Origin: Azospirillum brasilense
GTDB lineage: Bacteria; Pseudomonadota; Alphaproteobacteria; Azospirillales; Azospirillaceae
DNA length: 45,561 nucleotides
Assembly: GCF_003349955.1 (NCBI RefSeq)
Contig: NZ_QLKQ01000061.1
Location: 1-45,561 of the forward strand
Reading direction: 5' to 3'
In this document: in pieces, positions 25,030 through 32,844 of the stretch
How the letters are laid out: each line of letters begins with the position of its first letter
Position numbering within the stretch: the stretch's first letter is position 1
The notes under the pieces: model-generated
The model's input: only the letters and a program-made list of their open reading frames with translations
Told to the model about the DNA's origin: nothing
Database searches by the model: none
Position numbers and translations under genes: made by a program

Positions 25030-25497
25030 ATGTCGGCAAATGAACCGGCCGTGATGGGAAAAGACCAGATCGTCGATACCCTCAACGATTTGATCCGCAT
25101 CGTCGAGGACAGCCATGAAGCCTATCGTCAGGCCGCGGAAGCCTTGGAGGACGAGGATCTGAAGGCCCTGTTCAACGATCTGGCCGCCCAGCGTGGCGCC
25201 ATCGTGCGCGAGGTGCAGCGCCTCGTCGCCGAGCAGGGCGGGGCGCCGGACATGGGCGGCACCGTGATGGGCGGCGCGCACCGCTTCTTCCTGGAACTGA
25301 AGACCAACGTTCTGGGTCAGGATCGTGAGGCGATCCTCGCCGAGGTGCAGCGCGGCGAGGGCGAGTGCGTCCGCGCCTACGAAGAGGCTCTGGCCAAGGA
25401 GCTTCCCTTGCCGATCACCGCGGTGGCGGTCCAGCATCTCGACCGCATCCGCGCCGACCGCGACCGCATGACCCTGCTGCGCGGCGCCCCGGCCTGA
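25030..25497 (+). CDS. PA2169/DUF2383-family four-helix-bundle protein
   Basis: The product is 155 aa and almost entirely helical. DQIVDTLNDLIRIVEDSHEAYRQAAEAL, LKALFNDLAAQRGAIVREVQRL and ECVRAYEEALAKELP give the spacing seen in the PA2169 family of ferritin-like proteins. They often sit with YciF-type stress genes, as here. The ribosome site GGGGAGGAA before the ATG is strong. Whether it binds iron is unclear. Confidence 0.85.
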   Translation: MSANEPAVMGKDQIVDTLNDLIRIVEDSHEAYRQAAEALEDEDLKALFNDLAAQRGAIVREVQRLVAEQGGAPDMGGTVMGGAHRFFLELKTNVLGQDREAILAEVQRGEGECVRAYEEALAKELPLPITAVAVQHLDRIRADRDRMTLLRGAPA

Positions 25498-25512
25498 CGT
25501 GGCGAGGGATCG

Positions 25513-25719
25513 CTACTCCGCGGCGGCGGCCTGCCGGTTCTCCAGATCGGCCAGCAGGGCGCGCTTCTGGTCGGCGTCCATGTGCTTCCAGCCGCGGATC
25601 TCCTCCAGCGTGCGCAGGCAGCCGATGCAATAGGCGCGGTCGGCGGTCAGCTTGCAGACGCTGATGCAAGGGGATGGGACGATGGCGGCGGGGTCGGTTT
25701 GCGGAAGTCCGTCGGTCAT
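25513..25719 (-). CDS. DUF1289 Cys-rich small protein
   Basis: The product is 68 aa. SPCISVCKLTADRAYCIGCLRTLEEIRGW carries the four spaced cysteines of DUF1289, perhaps a zinc or Fe-S site. The tail is Ala/Glu-rich. The start is the ATG at 25719; a TTG at 25731 is an alternative. It lies downstream of the kor/ferritin operon on the same strand, but a good terminator separates them, so it likely has its own promoter or depends on read-through. Confidence 0.82.
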   Translation of the reverse strand: MTDGLPQTDPAAIVPSPCISVCKLTADRAYCIGCLRTLEEIRGWKHMDADQKRALLADLENRQAAAAE

Positions 25720-25729
25720 ACCAAAGGCC

Positions 25730-25760
25730 AAAAGGAAACGGGACGGCGCTGGGCCGTCCC
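25730..25760 (-). terminator. Rho-independent terminator of the kor-ferritin operon
   Basis: On the minus strand GGGACGGC pairs with GCCGTCCC around a 5-base loop and is followed by GTTTCCTTTT. It lies about 58 bp after the ferritin-like stop. Confidence 0.75.
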
Positions 25761-25817
25761 GTCCTTACCATCCGGCGGTGCCCCGCCTCAATCTTTAAGG
25801 CCTTTTGCCCAAGCGTT

Positions 25818-26351
25818 TCAGTCGGAGATGTTGGGCGGGTCGGGATCGTCCGACCAGTCGTCCTTCGGGGCCGGGTAGCGCTCCAGCCACTTGCGGACCA
25901 GGGCGACGTGGCCGGCCTCCTCCTCCGCGAACTCGCGGGCGAGGCGGGCGACCTCCGGGTCCTTGGTCTCGGCGGCGACCGAGGCGTAGTAGTTGTTGCC
26001 CTGATGCTCGCTCAGCAGCGCCATCTTCAGCGCGTGGTGCGGCTTCATCAGGTAATGGGCGTTCTCGAAGGCCGCGGACTCCGGCGACTCGGCGGTGGCG
26101 TCCCACTGGAACTCCCAGGGGGCGACCTTGGGCAGCGCGCCGAATTCCCGGGCGATCTGCTTCACCTCCTCGACGTGCTTGGCCGAATAGGTGGACAGAT
26201 CGCGGAACAGCTTGGCGACTTCCACATTGTTGTGGGCCTCCATGCTGTCGGCCAGCTCGGTGTAGCGCTCCGCCGCCTCGATCTCCAGGGCCAGCGCGTG
26301 GGCGAGGAACAGGCCGACGTTGGCGGCCCCGTTCAGCACTTTCGTCTTCAT
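25818..26351 (-). CDS. Ferritin-like / rubrerythrin-type protein coupled to korB
   Basis: The product is 177 aa, a helical protein without the C-terminal rubredoxin domain. Helix 1 has EIEAAERYTELA (Glu25, Glu28), helix 3 has LLSEHQGNNYYA, and helix 4 has the intact ExxH, EEAGH (Glu145, His148). In helix 2 the expected ExxH reads SAKH, so Ser56 replaces a usual ligand. Its ATG overlaps the korB stop (ATGA), showing tight coupling. Likely roles are peroxide removal or iron supply and oxygen protection for the Fe-S enzyme KorAB; this is inferred from context. Confidence 0.85.
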   Translation of the reverse strand: MKTKVLNGAANVGLFLAHALALEIEAAERYTELADSMEAHNNVEVAKLFRDLSTYSAKHVEEVKQIAREFGALPKVAPWEFQWDATAESPESAAFENAHYLMKPHHALKMALLSEHQGNNYYASVAAETKDPEVARLAREFAEEEAGHVALVRKWLERYPAPKDDWSDDPDPPNISD

Positions 26352-27190
26352 ACCGCGAACCCCTCTTCGATCTGGGCGATGCTGCGGGTGGCCGCCGATT
26401 CCGGCTGGAACGGACGGCGGTTGCCGGCGAGGAAGATGCCGAGGCCGAACCCGTCGTCCTCGAGGACGGCGCGCATCGCCTCGTTCGGGTCGTCCGTCGG
26501 CTCGCGTCCGTAGGGGTGGACCGTGCTCTTCCAGTTGCGCTGCTCGGGGCGGAAGGTGACGCAGGGGGACAGGATGTGGATGACCGAGAAGCCGGGGTGA
26601 CGCACGCCCTCCACGATCAGGCGCGCGACCTCGTTCGGGTTGTTGGAGAAGCCGCGGGCGACGAAGTTGGCGCCGCAGGCCAGCGCCAGGGCGACCGGCT
26701 GGATCGGATTGACGCCCGGGCCTTCCGGGGTCAGCTTCGACTCGCACCAGTCGGCCTCGGTGGTCGGCGAGGCCTGACCCTTGGTCATGCCGTAGACCTG
26801 GTTGTCCATGACGATGTAGGTCATGTCGACGTTGCGGCGGCAGGCGTGCAGGAAGTGGTTGCCGCCGATCGAGAAGCCGTCGCCGTCGCCGCCGAAGATC
26901 AGCACGTTCAGCTCGGGCCGGGCCAGCTTCACGCCGGACGCCACGGCCAGCGAGCGGCCATGCACCGTGTGGTAGCCGTAGACGCTGGTGTAGGCGGGGA
27001 TGCGCGACGAGCAGCCGATGCCCGACACCACGACGGTGTCCTTGCGCTCCAGCCCCATGGTCGCCATGGCGCGGGTGATGCCGGCCAGCACGGAATAGTC
27101 GCCGCAGCCGGGGCACCAGATGGGCTTCACGTCGGACTTGTAGTCGCCGGGCAGCGGGCCCACGACATCGTCGGTCAGATGGGTATCCAT
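26348..27190 (-). CDS. korB: 2-oxoglutarate:ferredoxin oxidoreductase subunit beta (KorB)
   Basis: The product is 280 aa. It carries the thiamine-diphosphate site GGDGDGFSIGGNHFLHACRRN (from residue 100) and the [4Fe-4S] cysteines Cys26 and Cys29 (WCPGC), Cys60 and Cys210. With KorA it oxidises 2-oxoglutarate plus CoA to succinyl-CoA, giving low-potential electrons to ferredoxin, or works in reverse. It starts 20 bp after the korA stop. In a nitrogen fixer this could feed reduced ferredoxin to nitrogenase, which is inference. Confidence 0.95.
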   Translation of the reverse strand: MDTHLTDDVVGPLPGDYKSDVKPIWCPGCGDYSVLAGITRAMATMGLERKDTVVVSGIGCSSRIPAYTSVYGYHTVHGRSLAVASGVKLARPELNVLIFGGDGDGFSIGGNHFLHACRRNVDMTYIVMDNQVYGMTKGQASPTTEADWCESKLTPEGPGVNPIQPVALALACGANFVARGFSNNPNEVARLIVEGVRHPGFSVIHILSPCVTFRPEQRNWKSTVHPYGREPTDDPNEAMRAVLEDDGFGLGIFLAGNRRPFQPESAATRSIAQIEEGFAV

Positions 27191-27210
27191 GGATTTCGTG
27201 CTCCGGCCGG

Positions 27211-28932
27211 TCAGATCAGGGAAACAAGCGTCTCGTGCACCTCGCGGGCGCGGATCGGCAGCGGGCCGGGGCGGCTGAACACCGACACAGCACCCGGCAG
27301 GTCGTAATGCCCACGCAGGAACTTGTGGAACTGGGCGCCGTGCGTCTGCTCGACGACCAGGACCTTGGAGACGCCGTCCAGCGCCGCGGCCAGCCTGGCC
27401 GGCTGGACCGGGGAGATCAGGCGGATGGCGACCAGCCGGGCCTTGGTGCCGGCGGCCTCCAGCCGGCGCACCGCCTCGCGCGACGGGCCGGTGGCGGAGC
27501 CCCAGGTGACGACGGCGATCTCGCCCTCGCCCTCGACGTCGGCCCAGGCGTCGCCATAGTCGTGGGACGTCAGCTTGCGCAGGCGCTTGTCGAGCTGCTT
27601 CTGGTGATCGGACGCCTGCGAGGAGGGCAGGGCGTTCTCGGCATGCTCCAGACCGTCGGCGGTGTGCTCGCCGCCCGGCATGCCGGGGATGGCGGCGGGG
27701 GAGACGCCCGATTCGGTGTCGGCGTAGCGCTTGTACTTGCCCTCGCCGCCAAGGTCGGTCGCCAGCAGGCGGTTGGCCTTGTGGGGGGCGTCGGCCGGCT
27801 TGTCGACGATGGCGCGGGACTGGCCCATCGCCTGATCGGACAGCACGATGGCCGGGGTCTGCAGCGCCTCGGCCAGATGCACCGCCCACTGGGTGGTGAA
27901 CAGGCAGTCGGCGATGGAGGTCGGGCCGACCACCAGATGCGGCGCGTCGCCGTGCAGGCCATAGACGGCGATGTTCAGGTCGGACTGTTCGGACTTGGTC
28001 GGGATGCCGGTGGACGGGCCGCCGCGCTGCACGTCGACGATCACCACCGGGGTCTCGGAGGCGACTCCCAGGCCGATGCATTCGGTCATCAGCGACAGGC
28101 CGGGACCGGCGGTCGCGGTGATCGACGGCACGCCGCTGAAGGAGGCGCCCAGGCACATGGCGATGGAGGCCAGCTCATCCTCCGCCTGGACCAGCTTGCC
28201 GCCGGTCTTAGCGAGGTTGGGGGCCAGCCATTCCAGGATCTCGGTCGCCGGCGTGATCGGGTAGGCGGCGCAGAACTTCACCCCGCCCTTCAAGGCACCC
28301 AGCCCGGCGGCCTCGTTGCCGGAGATGTTCCAGCGGGTGGCGCCCTCCTTGTTGGGGGCGGCGAGCTCCAGCCCGAGGTTCCAGCCGGCGGCCTCCCTGG
28401 ACCCGGCGTCGATGCCGGCGTTGGACGCCTGGATGGCGGCGTCGCCCTTCTTGCCCAGCGCCTTCTGGATCACCGCGTCGATGCCGGCGCGCGGCAGGCC
28501 GACGATCGCCGCGACGGCACCCAGCCCCACCATGTTGACGCGCCCGCCGGGGATGCGCCCGGCCAGCTCCTTGATCGGCAGCTCGACCTGTTTGGCGCCG
28601 CTGGCGGCCAGGACCGCGGGCACCTCGCCCTGGCTGGGGTCGGTGATGATGACGCTCTTCTCGGACAGGGGAAGCTCGGCCGCGAAGCGCTCCACATTCT
28701 GCCAATCGAAGGCGATGATGATGTCGAAACGGTCCCCCGGACCGTGAACGGGTGTCGGCGACAGGCGAACGAGGGCGGCGGCTTCACCGCCACGGATCTG
28801 CGGACCGGTGGTCCGCGACATCAATCCGTACCATCCCACGTTGGCGGCGGCATCCAGCAGCATCTGTCCGGCGGTCATCGCGCCGGCGCCACCGCTGCCC
28901 ACCAGGGCAATCGTGACCGAGTCCACTGTCAT
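27211..28932 (-). CDS. korA: 2-oxoglutarate:ferredoxin oxidoreductase subunit alpha (KorA, gamma-alpha fusion)
   Basis: The product is 573 aa. The N-terminal gamma domain (about residues 1-190) opens with VTIALVGSGGAGAMTAGQMLL. The alpha domain (about 205-573) has KFCAAYPITPATEILEWL and QAEDELASIAMCLGASFSGVPSITATAGPG. This fused architecture goes with the short KorB and no separate delta ferredoxin subunit, as in two-subunit enzymes of aerobes and of Hydrogenobacter. It is the first gene of a korA-korB-ferritin operon. The ATG at 28932 follows a run of purines. Confidence 0.95.
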   Translation of the reverse strand: MTVDSVTIALVGSGGAGAMTAGQMLLDAAANVGWYGLMSRTTGPQIRGGEAAALVRLSPTPVHGPGDRFDIIIAFDWQNVERFAAELPLSEKSVIITDPSQGEVPAVLAASGAKQVELPIKELAGRIPGGRVNMVGLGAVAAIVGLPRAGIDAVIQKALGKKGDAAIQASNAGIDAGSREAAGWNLGLELAAPNKEGATRWNISGNEAAGLGALKGGVKFCAAYPITPATEILEWLAPNLAKTGGKLVQAEDELASIAMCLGASFSGVPSITATAGPGLSLMTECIGLGVASETPVVIVDVQRGGPSTGIPTKSEQSDLNIAVYGLHGDAPHLVVGPTSIADCLFTTQWAVHLAEALQTPAIVLSDQAMGQSRAIVDKPADAPHKANRLLATDLGGEGKYKRYADTESGVSPAAIPGMPGGEHTADGLEHAENALPSSQASDHQKQLDKRLRKLTSHDYGDAWADVEGEGEIAVVTWGSATGPSREAVRRLEAAGTKARLVAIRLISPVQPARLAAALDGVSKVLVVEQTHGAQFHKFLRGHYDLPGAVSVFSRPGPLPIRAREVHETLVSLI

Positions 28933-29158
28933 TGGTTAATCCCTTGCGTCCGAATGTGAGTCGCCCGACGCCCGTACGGCTACGTCAGCATTGCGGAACA
29001 GGGGAATGATCTGGCGCAAATCGGACGAAAGACGCCACGATTTTGCGAAGTCACGTCATGGAATGGCCCGACCAAACCTTTCTTGGCGGCCGGCCATCCC
29101 TTGGCGCCGATTGTTTCCGGGATTGTTGCCGGACCGGAATGGCGAGCCTCTGCGCTGG

Positions 29159-29851
29159 TTACTCGCTGTAGCGTTCTTCCCGCCAGGGGTCGGCGTCATT
29201 GTGATAGCCGCGGACCTCCCAATAGCCGCGGCGGTCCTCCGCCAGGAACTCGATTCGCTTCACCCACTTGGCGCTTTTCCAGAAATAGAGCTTCGGCACG
29301 ACGACTCGGACGGGGCCGCCATGGTCGCGACTGATCGGCTGGCCCTCCCAGCCGGTGGCGAGCAGCGCGTCCTCCGCCGCGAAGGCCTCCAGCGGCAGGT
29401 TGGTGGTGTAGCCGTCGGAGGAATGGCAGAGGACGAAGCGCGCCTCCGGCCGTGGCTGCACGACCGACAGCAGGTGCCGCGTGGACACCCCCTCCCATTG
29501 GTTGTCGTAACGCGACCATGTGGTGACGCAGTGAATGTCGGAAACGACGCGCTCCCGCGGCTGGGCCTGCAAATCCGCCCAGCTCCAGGTGATGGGGGTG
29601 TCGACCAGCCCGTCCACCGCCAGCGTCCAGGTCGCCTCGCTCACCCGCGGGACGATGCCGAGATCGAGCACCGGCCAGGTCTCCACGAGGCGCTGGCCCG
29701 GCGGCAGGCGGTCGCGCGCCGGGTCGGCGGTCTCCCCGGTCAGGCCCCGGCCCTCCCGCGCCCATTGCTGCTTGGTGGCGATCAGCTTGTCGCGGATCCG
29801 GCCGTCCTGCGGCACGTCCTGCGGGCCATCGTGAGAACTCTCGTCGGCCAT
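29159..29851 (-). CDS. Cytoplasmic sulfite-oxidase-fold molybdopterin enzyme (YedY/MsrP-like)
   Basis: The product is 230 aa. The molybdenum-ligating cysteine is in SDIHCVTTWSR (Cys108). Downstream, PVRVVVPKLYFWKSAKWVKRIEFLAED is the conserved second half of the fold. There is no Tat or Sec signal, so unlike MsrP/YedY it should stay in the cytoplasm. No membrane heme partner (YedZ) gene is adjacent. I chose the ATG at 29851, which has GGAGGA 6 bp upstream. The reaction is unknown. Confidence 0.88.
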   Translation of the reverse strand: MADESSHDGPQDVPQDGRIRDKLIATKQQWAREGRGLTGETADPARDRLPPGQRLVETWPVLDLGIVPRVSEATWTLAVDGLVDTPITWSWADLQAQPRERVVSDIHCVTTWSRYDNQWEGVSTRHLLSVVQPRPEARFVLCHSSDGYTTNLPLEAFAAEDALLATGWEGQPISRDHGGPVRVVVPKLYFWKSAKWVKRIEFLAEDRRGYWEVRGYHNDADPWREERYSE

Positions 29852-30103
29852 GGCGGTCCTCCGAAGGGGTGGATCGGCAGCGATGTCTCTGGTGAGCGGT
29901 ACGGATTTATGCATGGATGGGGGCCGGTGTCAGCGCCGATCCTGCGGTTTCCTGCGGTGCGAAAGGCGGATCCGTCACCCATCCTTCCCATTTTCCACCG
30001 CTGGGCCGGAAATAGACGGTTCGGACGGTTGCCCTGCCCCTGTTCACGCCCTGTCTTGCTCTGGTAGCATGTCCGCTATGCATTACCTGTCCTGTTGCCG
30101 CCC
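29852..30103. other. Divergent region between molybdoenzyme and histidine-kinase genes
   Basis: This 252-bp gap is the upstream region of both divergent genes. It contains the strong ribosome site of the molybdoenzyme gene. I do not see a clear promoter or operator, and the histidine-kinase start lacks an obvious ribosome site. Confidence 0.4.
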
Positions 30104-32125
30104 ATGACCACCGCCCTGCCCGTCGCCCCGCACACCGATGCGGCGCCTTCCGGGCTGGGACGGCCCCGGCTGGAGAAGGACGAGCTGGACATGGGCACGG
30201 TAATGGACACGGTAATGGACCCGGCAGAGGCAGCGGCATTGAAATGGCTGGACGCGCTCGCCACGCCGCTGTGGCTGCTCCATCCCGATGGCCTGACCCT
30301 GTGGCTGAACGCCGCCGCCCGCGCGTTGATCGGCCTGGAGCGCGAGGCGCCCGCCGCCGCCGTCCGGATCGGGCTGTCCGGCCGATTCCCCGCGGCGCTG
30401 GAGCAGGCCGCCGCGGGGCGGACGGTGGAGGCGCGGGCGGTCATCCACGCCCCCCTGACCATGCCGCTGGAGGTGGATCTCCGGCTGGCTCCGGCGCCTT
30501 GTCCGGGCGGGCTGGTCCTGGCGGAAGCGCCCGCCGACAGCGGCGCCCGGCAGGAGATGATGCGGCTGAACGAGCAGCTCATCGCGCTGTCCTACGCCTA
30601 TCCCGACATCCGCTTCGAACTGCGGCGCGACGGCACCATCCTCGACTTCGCCGCCGCCAGCCCCGGCGACCTGAACGTCCCCGCCGAACGTTTCCTGGCC
30701 CACCGCGTCCAGGAGGTTCTGCCCGATCCCGCCGCCGGGATGCTGGCCGCGGCGCTCGGCCGGCTGAACGAGGGCCAGACGGTCATCGGCCTGGACTTCT
30801 CCCTGCCGCCGCCTCCTGGTCAGATAGGGGCTGGTCAGGCGGGAGCCGGAGCGGCGGGGGGCACCAAATTCTTCGAGGCGCGGCTGGTCGCCCTGCCCGA
30901 CAGCGACCGCGTGATGTGCAGCATCCGCAACGTCACGGAGCGGGTGGAGGCGGAAAGCGCGGCCCGGCGCGCCCATCACCTGCTCTCCGACGCCATCGAA
31001 TGCATCACCGAGGGCTTCGTGCTGTACGACGCCCAGGACCGGCTGGTGCTGTGCAACGGGCGCTATCGGGAGTTGTTCTCCGCCAACACCGACCTCATCA
31101 CGCCGGGGGCCAGCTTCGAGGAGGTGTTGCGCGGCGGGGTGGAGCGGGGCGTCTATCGGGTGCCGGACGGCGACCTGGAGGGCTGGGTCGAGCGGCGCCT
31201 CGAGCAGCACCGCAGCGCCGGCCCGCCCATGGAAATGGAGCTTCACAACGGGCGCTGGATCCGCATCGAGGAGTGGCGAACCCACGAGGGTGGCACCGTC
31301 GGCATCCGCGCCGACATCACCGACCTCAAGGCCCGCGAGGCCGAGTTGAGCGCCGCCCGCGACGAGGCCGAGCAGGCCAACCAGCGCAAGTCCGACTATG
31401 TCCACCATCTGAGCCACGAGCTGCGCACCCCGCTGAACGCCGTGCTCGGTTTCGCCCAGATCATCCACGACGAGATGATGGGGCCGAACAACCCGCGCTA
31501 CCGCGAATATGCCGGGCAGATCGCGGCGGCCGGCGTCTACATGCTGGACCTCATCAACAACCTGCTCGACCTCGCGCGGATCGAGGCGGGGCGGATGGAC
31601 CTGCATGAGGAGGCCTGCAACCTGTCGCTGCTGGTCGATCTGACCTTCGGCATGATGCAGCCGCGGGCGTGCGAGGCGGCGGTCGCGCTGTGCATGGAAA
31701 TTCCCGACGATCTGCCCAGCCTGCACGGCGACGCCTCGCAGATCCGGCAGATGCTGACCAACCTGATCGGCAACGCCATCAAATTCTCGCCGCCCAAGGA
31801 CGGGTGCGTGCGGGTGCGCGCGGAGCTGACGGAGGACGGCGGCATCGCGCTGACCGTCGCCGACAACGGCATCGGCATGCGCCCCGAACAAATTCCGGTG
31901 GCGCTGGACGCCTTCGGGCAGGTGCACGGCCGCAACCAGGGTCTCAACAACCAGGGCCGCGAGCGGGCGGCGGAGCGCGGCTCCGGCCTGGGATTGCCGC
32001 TGACCCGTGCGCTGATCGCGCTGCACGGCGGCAGCTTCCACATCGACAGCCGGGTCGGGGCAGGGACGACGGTGCGCCTGACCTTCCCGCCCTGCCGGGT
32101 CGGCGGGGGACTGCAGCGTCTCTGA
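30104..32125 (+). CDS. PAS-domain sensor histidine kinase (soluble, orphan)
   Basis: The product is 673 aa with no transmembrane helix, so it senses in the cytoplasm. PAS-like segments cover about residues 45-140, 165-285 and 295-410. The last contains AIECITEGFVLYDAQDRLVLCNGRYRELF, a PAS_7-type signature. HisKA has the phosphorylated His438 in HLSHELRTPLN. The ATPase domain shows LIGNAIKFS, VADNGIGM and GSGLGLPLTRAL. No response-regulator gene is next to it. A TTG at 30095 is an alternative start. The ligand and partner are unknown. Confidence 0.9.
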   Translation: MTTALPVAPHTDAAPSGLGRPRLEKDELDMGTVMDTVMDPAEAAALKWLDALATPLWLLHPDGLTLWLNAAARALIGLEREAPAAAVRIGLSGRFPAALEQAAAGRTVEARAVIHAPLTMPLEVDLRLAPAPCPGGLVLAEAPADSGARQEMMRLNEQLIALSYAYPDIRFELRRDGTILDFAAASPGDLNVPAERFLAHRVQEVLPDPAAGMLAAALGRLNEGQTVIGLDFSLPPPPGQIGAGQAGAGAAGGTKFFEARLVALPDSDRVMCSIRNVTERVEAESAARRAHHLLSDAIECITEGFVLYDAQDRLVLCNGRYRELFSANTDLITPGASFEEVLRGGVERGVYRVPDGDLEGWVERRLEQHRSAGPPMEMELHNGRWIRIEEWRTHEGGTVGIRADITDLKAREAELSAARDEAEQANQRKSDYVHHLSHELRTPLNAVLGFAQIIHDEMMGPNNPRYREYAGQIAAAGVYMLDLINNLLDLARIEAGRMDLHEEACNLSLLVDLTFGMMQPRACEAAVALCMEIPDDLPSLHGDASQIRQMLTNLIGNAIKFSPPKDGCVRVRAELTEDGGIALTVADNGIGMRPEQIPVALDAFGQVHGRNQGLNNQGRERAAERGSGLGLPLTRALIALHGGSFHIDSRVGAGTTVRLTFPPCRVGGGLQRL

Positions 32126-32252
32126 GAAACGGGGTTTTCGAAGACCGGAAACGCGTCCCCGAAACGCGCAACGGCCGCGCACGCTGGAAGCGCGGCGGCC
32201 GTGAACCCACAAGACGATACCCGCAGGAAAGACGGGCGGCCTGTCGTGGCGC

Positions 32253-32284
32253 GCTGGCTTGGCCTTAAGCTGGCTTGGCCTTAG
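32253..32284. repeat. Tandem 16-bp repeat at the 3' end of the DJ-1/PfpI-like gene
   Basis: GCTGGCTTGGCCTTAA at 32253-32268 is followed at once by GCTGGCTTGGCCTTAG at 32269-32284, one mismatch in 16. The second copy includes the TAA stop of the minus-strand gene, so the duplication extended its 3' untranslated end. A GC-rich inverted repeat (CGGCCGC/GCGGCCG, about 32171-32202) lies between it and the histidine-kinase stop. Confidence 0.7.
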
Positions 32285-32844
32285 GCGGCCTTGCGCACGG
32301 CGGCGGCCTCGGAGAAGACCTTGACGACCTGCTCGACGAAAGCGGCCAGCTCGTCATGGCCCAGCGCCGTGATGGTCACGTTGTCCACCACCAGGGCCTC
32401 GTCGCTGATCTTGCCGCCGGCGGCTTCCAGCTCGGCGCGGACGGCCTCCGGAGCGGTCAGCGTGCGGCCCTTCAGCTTGCCCGGGATGGCCAGGAGCTGG
32501 ATGCCCTGGTCGATCGCGGCGATCGGCTTGCCGGCGTCCAGGAAGTGGCCGACGATGCGGCGGGTGTGGGCGCTCTGCTGCAGCTTGGTGACGCTGCGCT
32601 CGCCACCCGGCAGCAGCAGCATGTCATAGTCGGCACCCAGAACCTCGCCGACCTGCTTGTCCACCGGGAAGTAATGGCCCCAGGACTTGCCGTGCCAGCC
32701 GTTCACCAGACCCTGCTCGGGGGAAATCGTACGAAGAGTAGCGCCGGTCTTGAGGAGAGCCCGTTGCGGCTCCGTCATCTCCAGTTCCTCAAAGCCGTTG
32801 GCGACGAGAATGGCAATGCTCTTTCCTGCGAGGGGTTGATCCAT
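32281..32844 (-). CDS. DJ-1/PfpI-fold protein lacking the nucleophilic cysteine
   Basis: The product is 187 aa with the type 1 glutamine-amidotransferase-like fold: SIAILVANGFEELEM near the N-terminus and YDMLLLPGGERSVTKL in the middle. The nucleophile elbow, normally A-I-C-H-G, reads AAIDQGIQLLA, so Asp112-Gln113 replace Cys-His. Protease, glyoxalase III or deglycase chemistry by the usual mechanism is therefore unlikely. I chose the ATG at 32844, which has AAAGGA 5-6 bp upstream; an ATG at 32862 has none. The nearest family is the stress-induced YhbO/PfpI group. Confidence 0.85.
   Translation of the reverse strand: MDQPLAGKSIAILVANGFEELEMTEPQRALLKTGATLRTISPEQGLVNGWHGKSWGHYFPVDKQVGEVLGADYDMLLLPGGERSVTKLQQSAHTRRIVGHFLDAGKPIAAIDQGIQLLAIPGKLKGRTLTAPEAVRAELEAAGGKISDEALVVDNVTITALGHDELAAFVEQVVKVFSEAAAVRKAA

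Noticed and set aside
25818..28932. The kor-ferritin cluster as a wholly novel pathway
   Set aside because: KorA and KorB are standard family members with intact motifs. Only the coupled ferritin-like gene is unusual, so I report that part alone.
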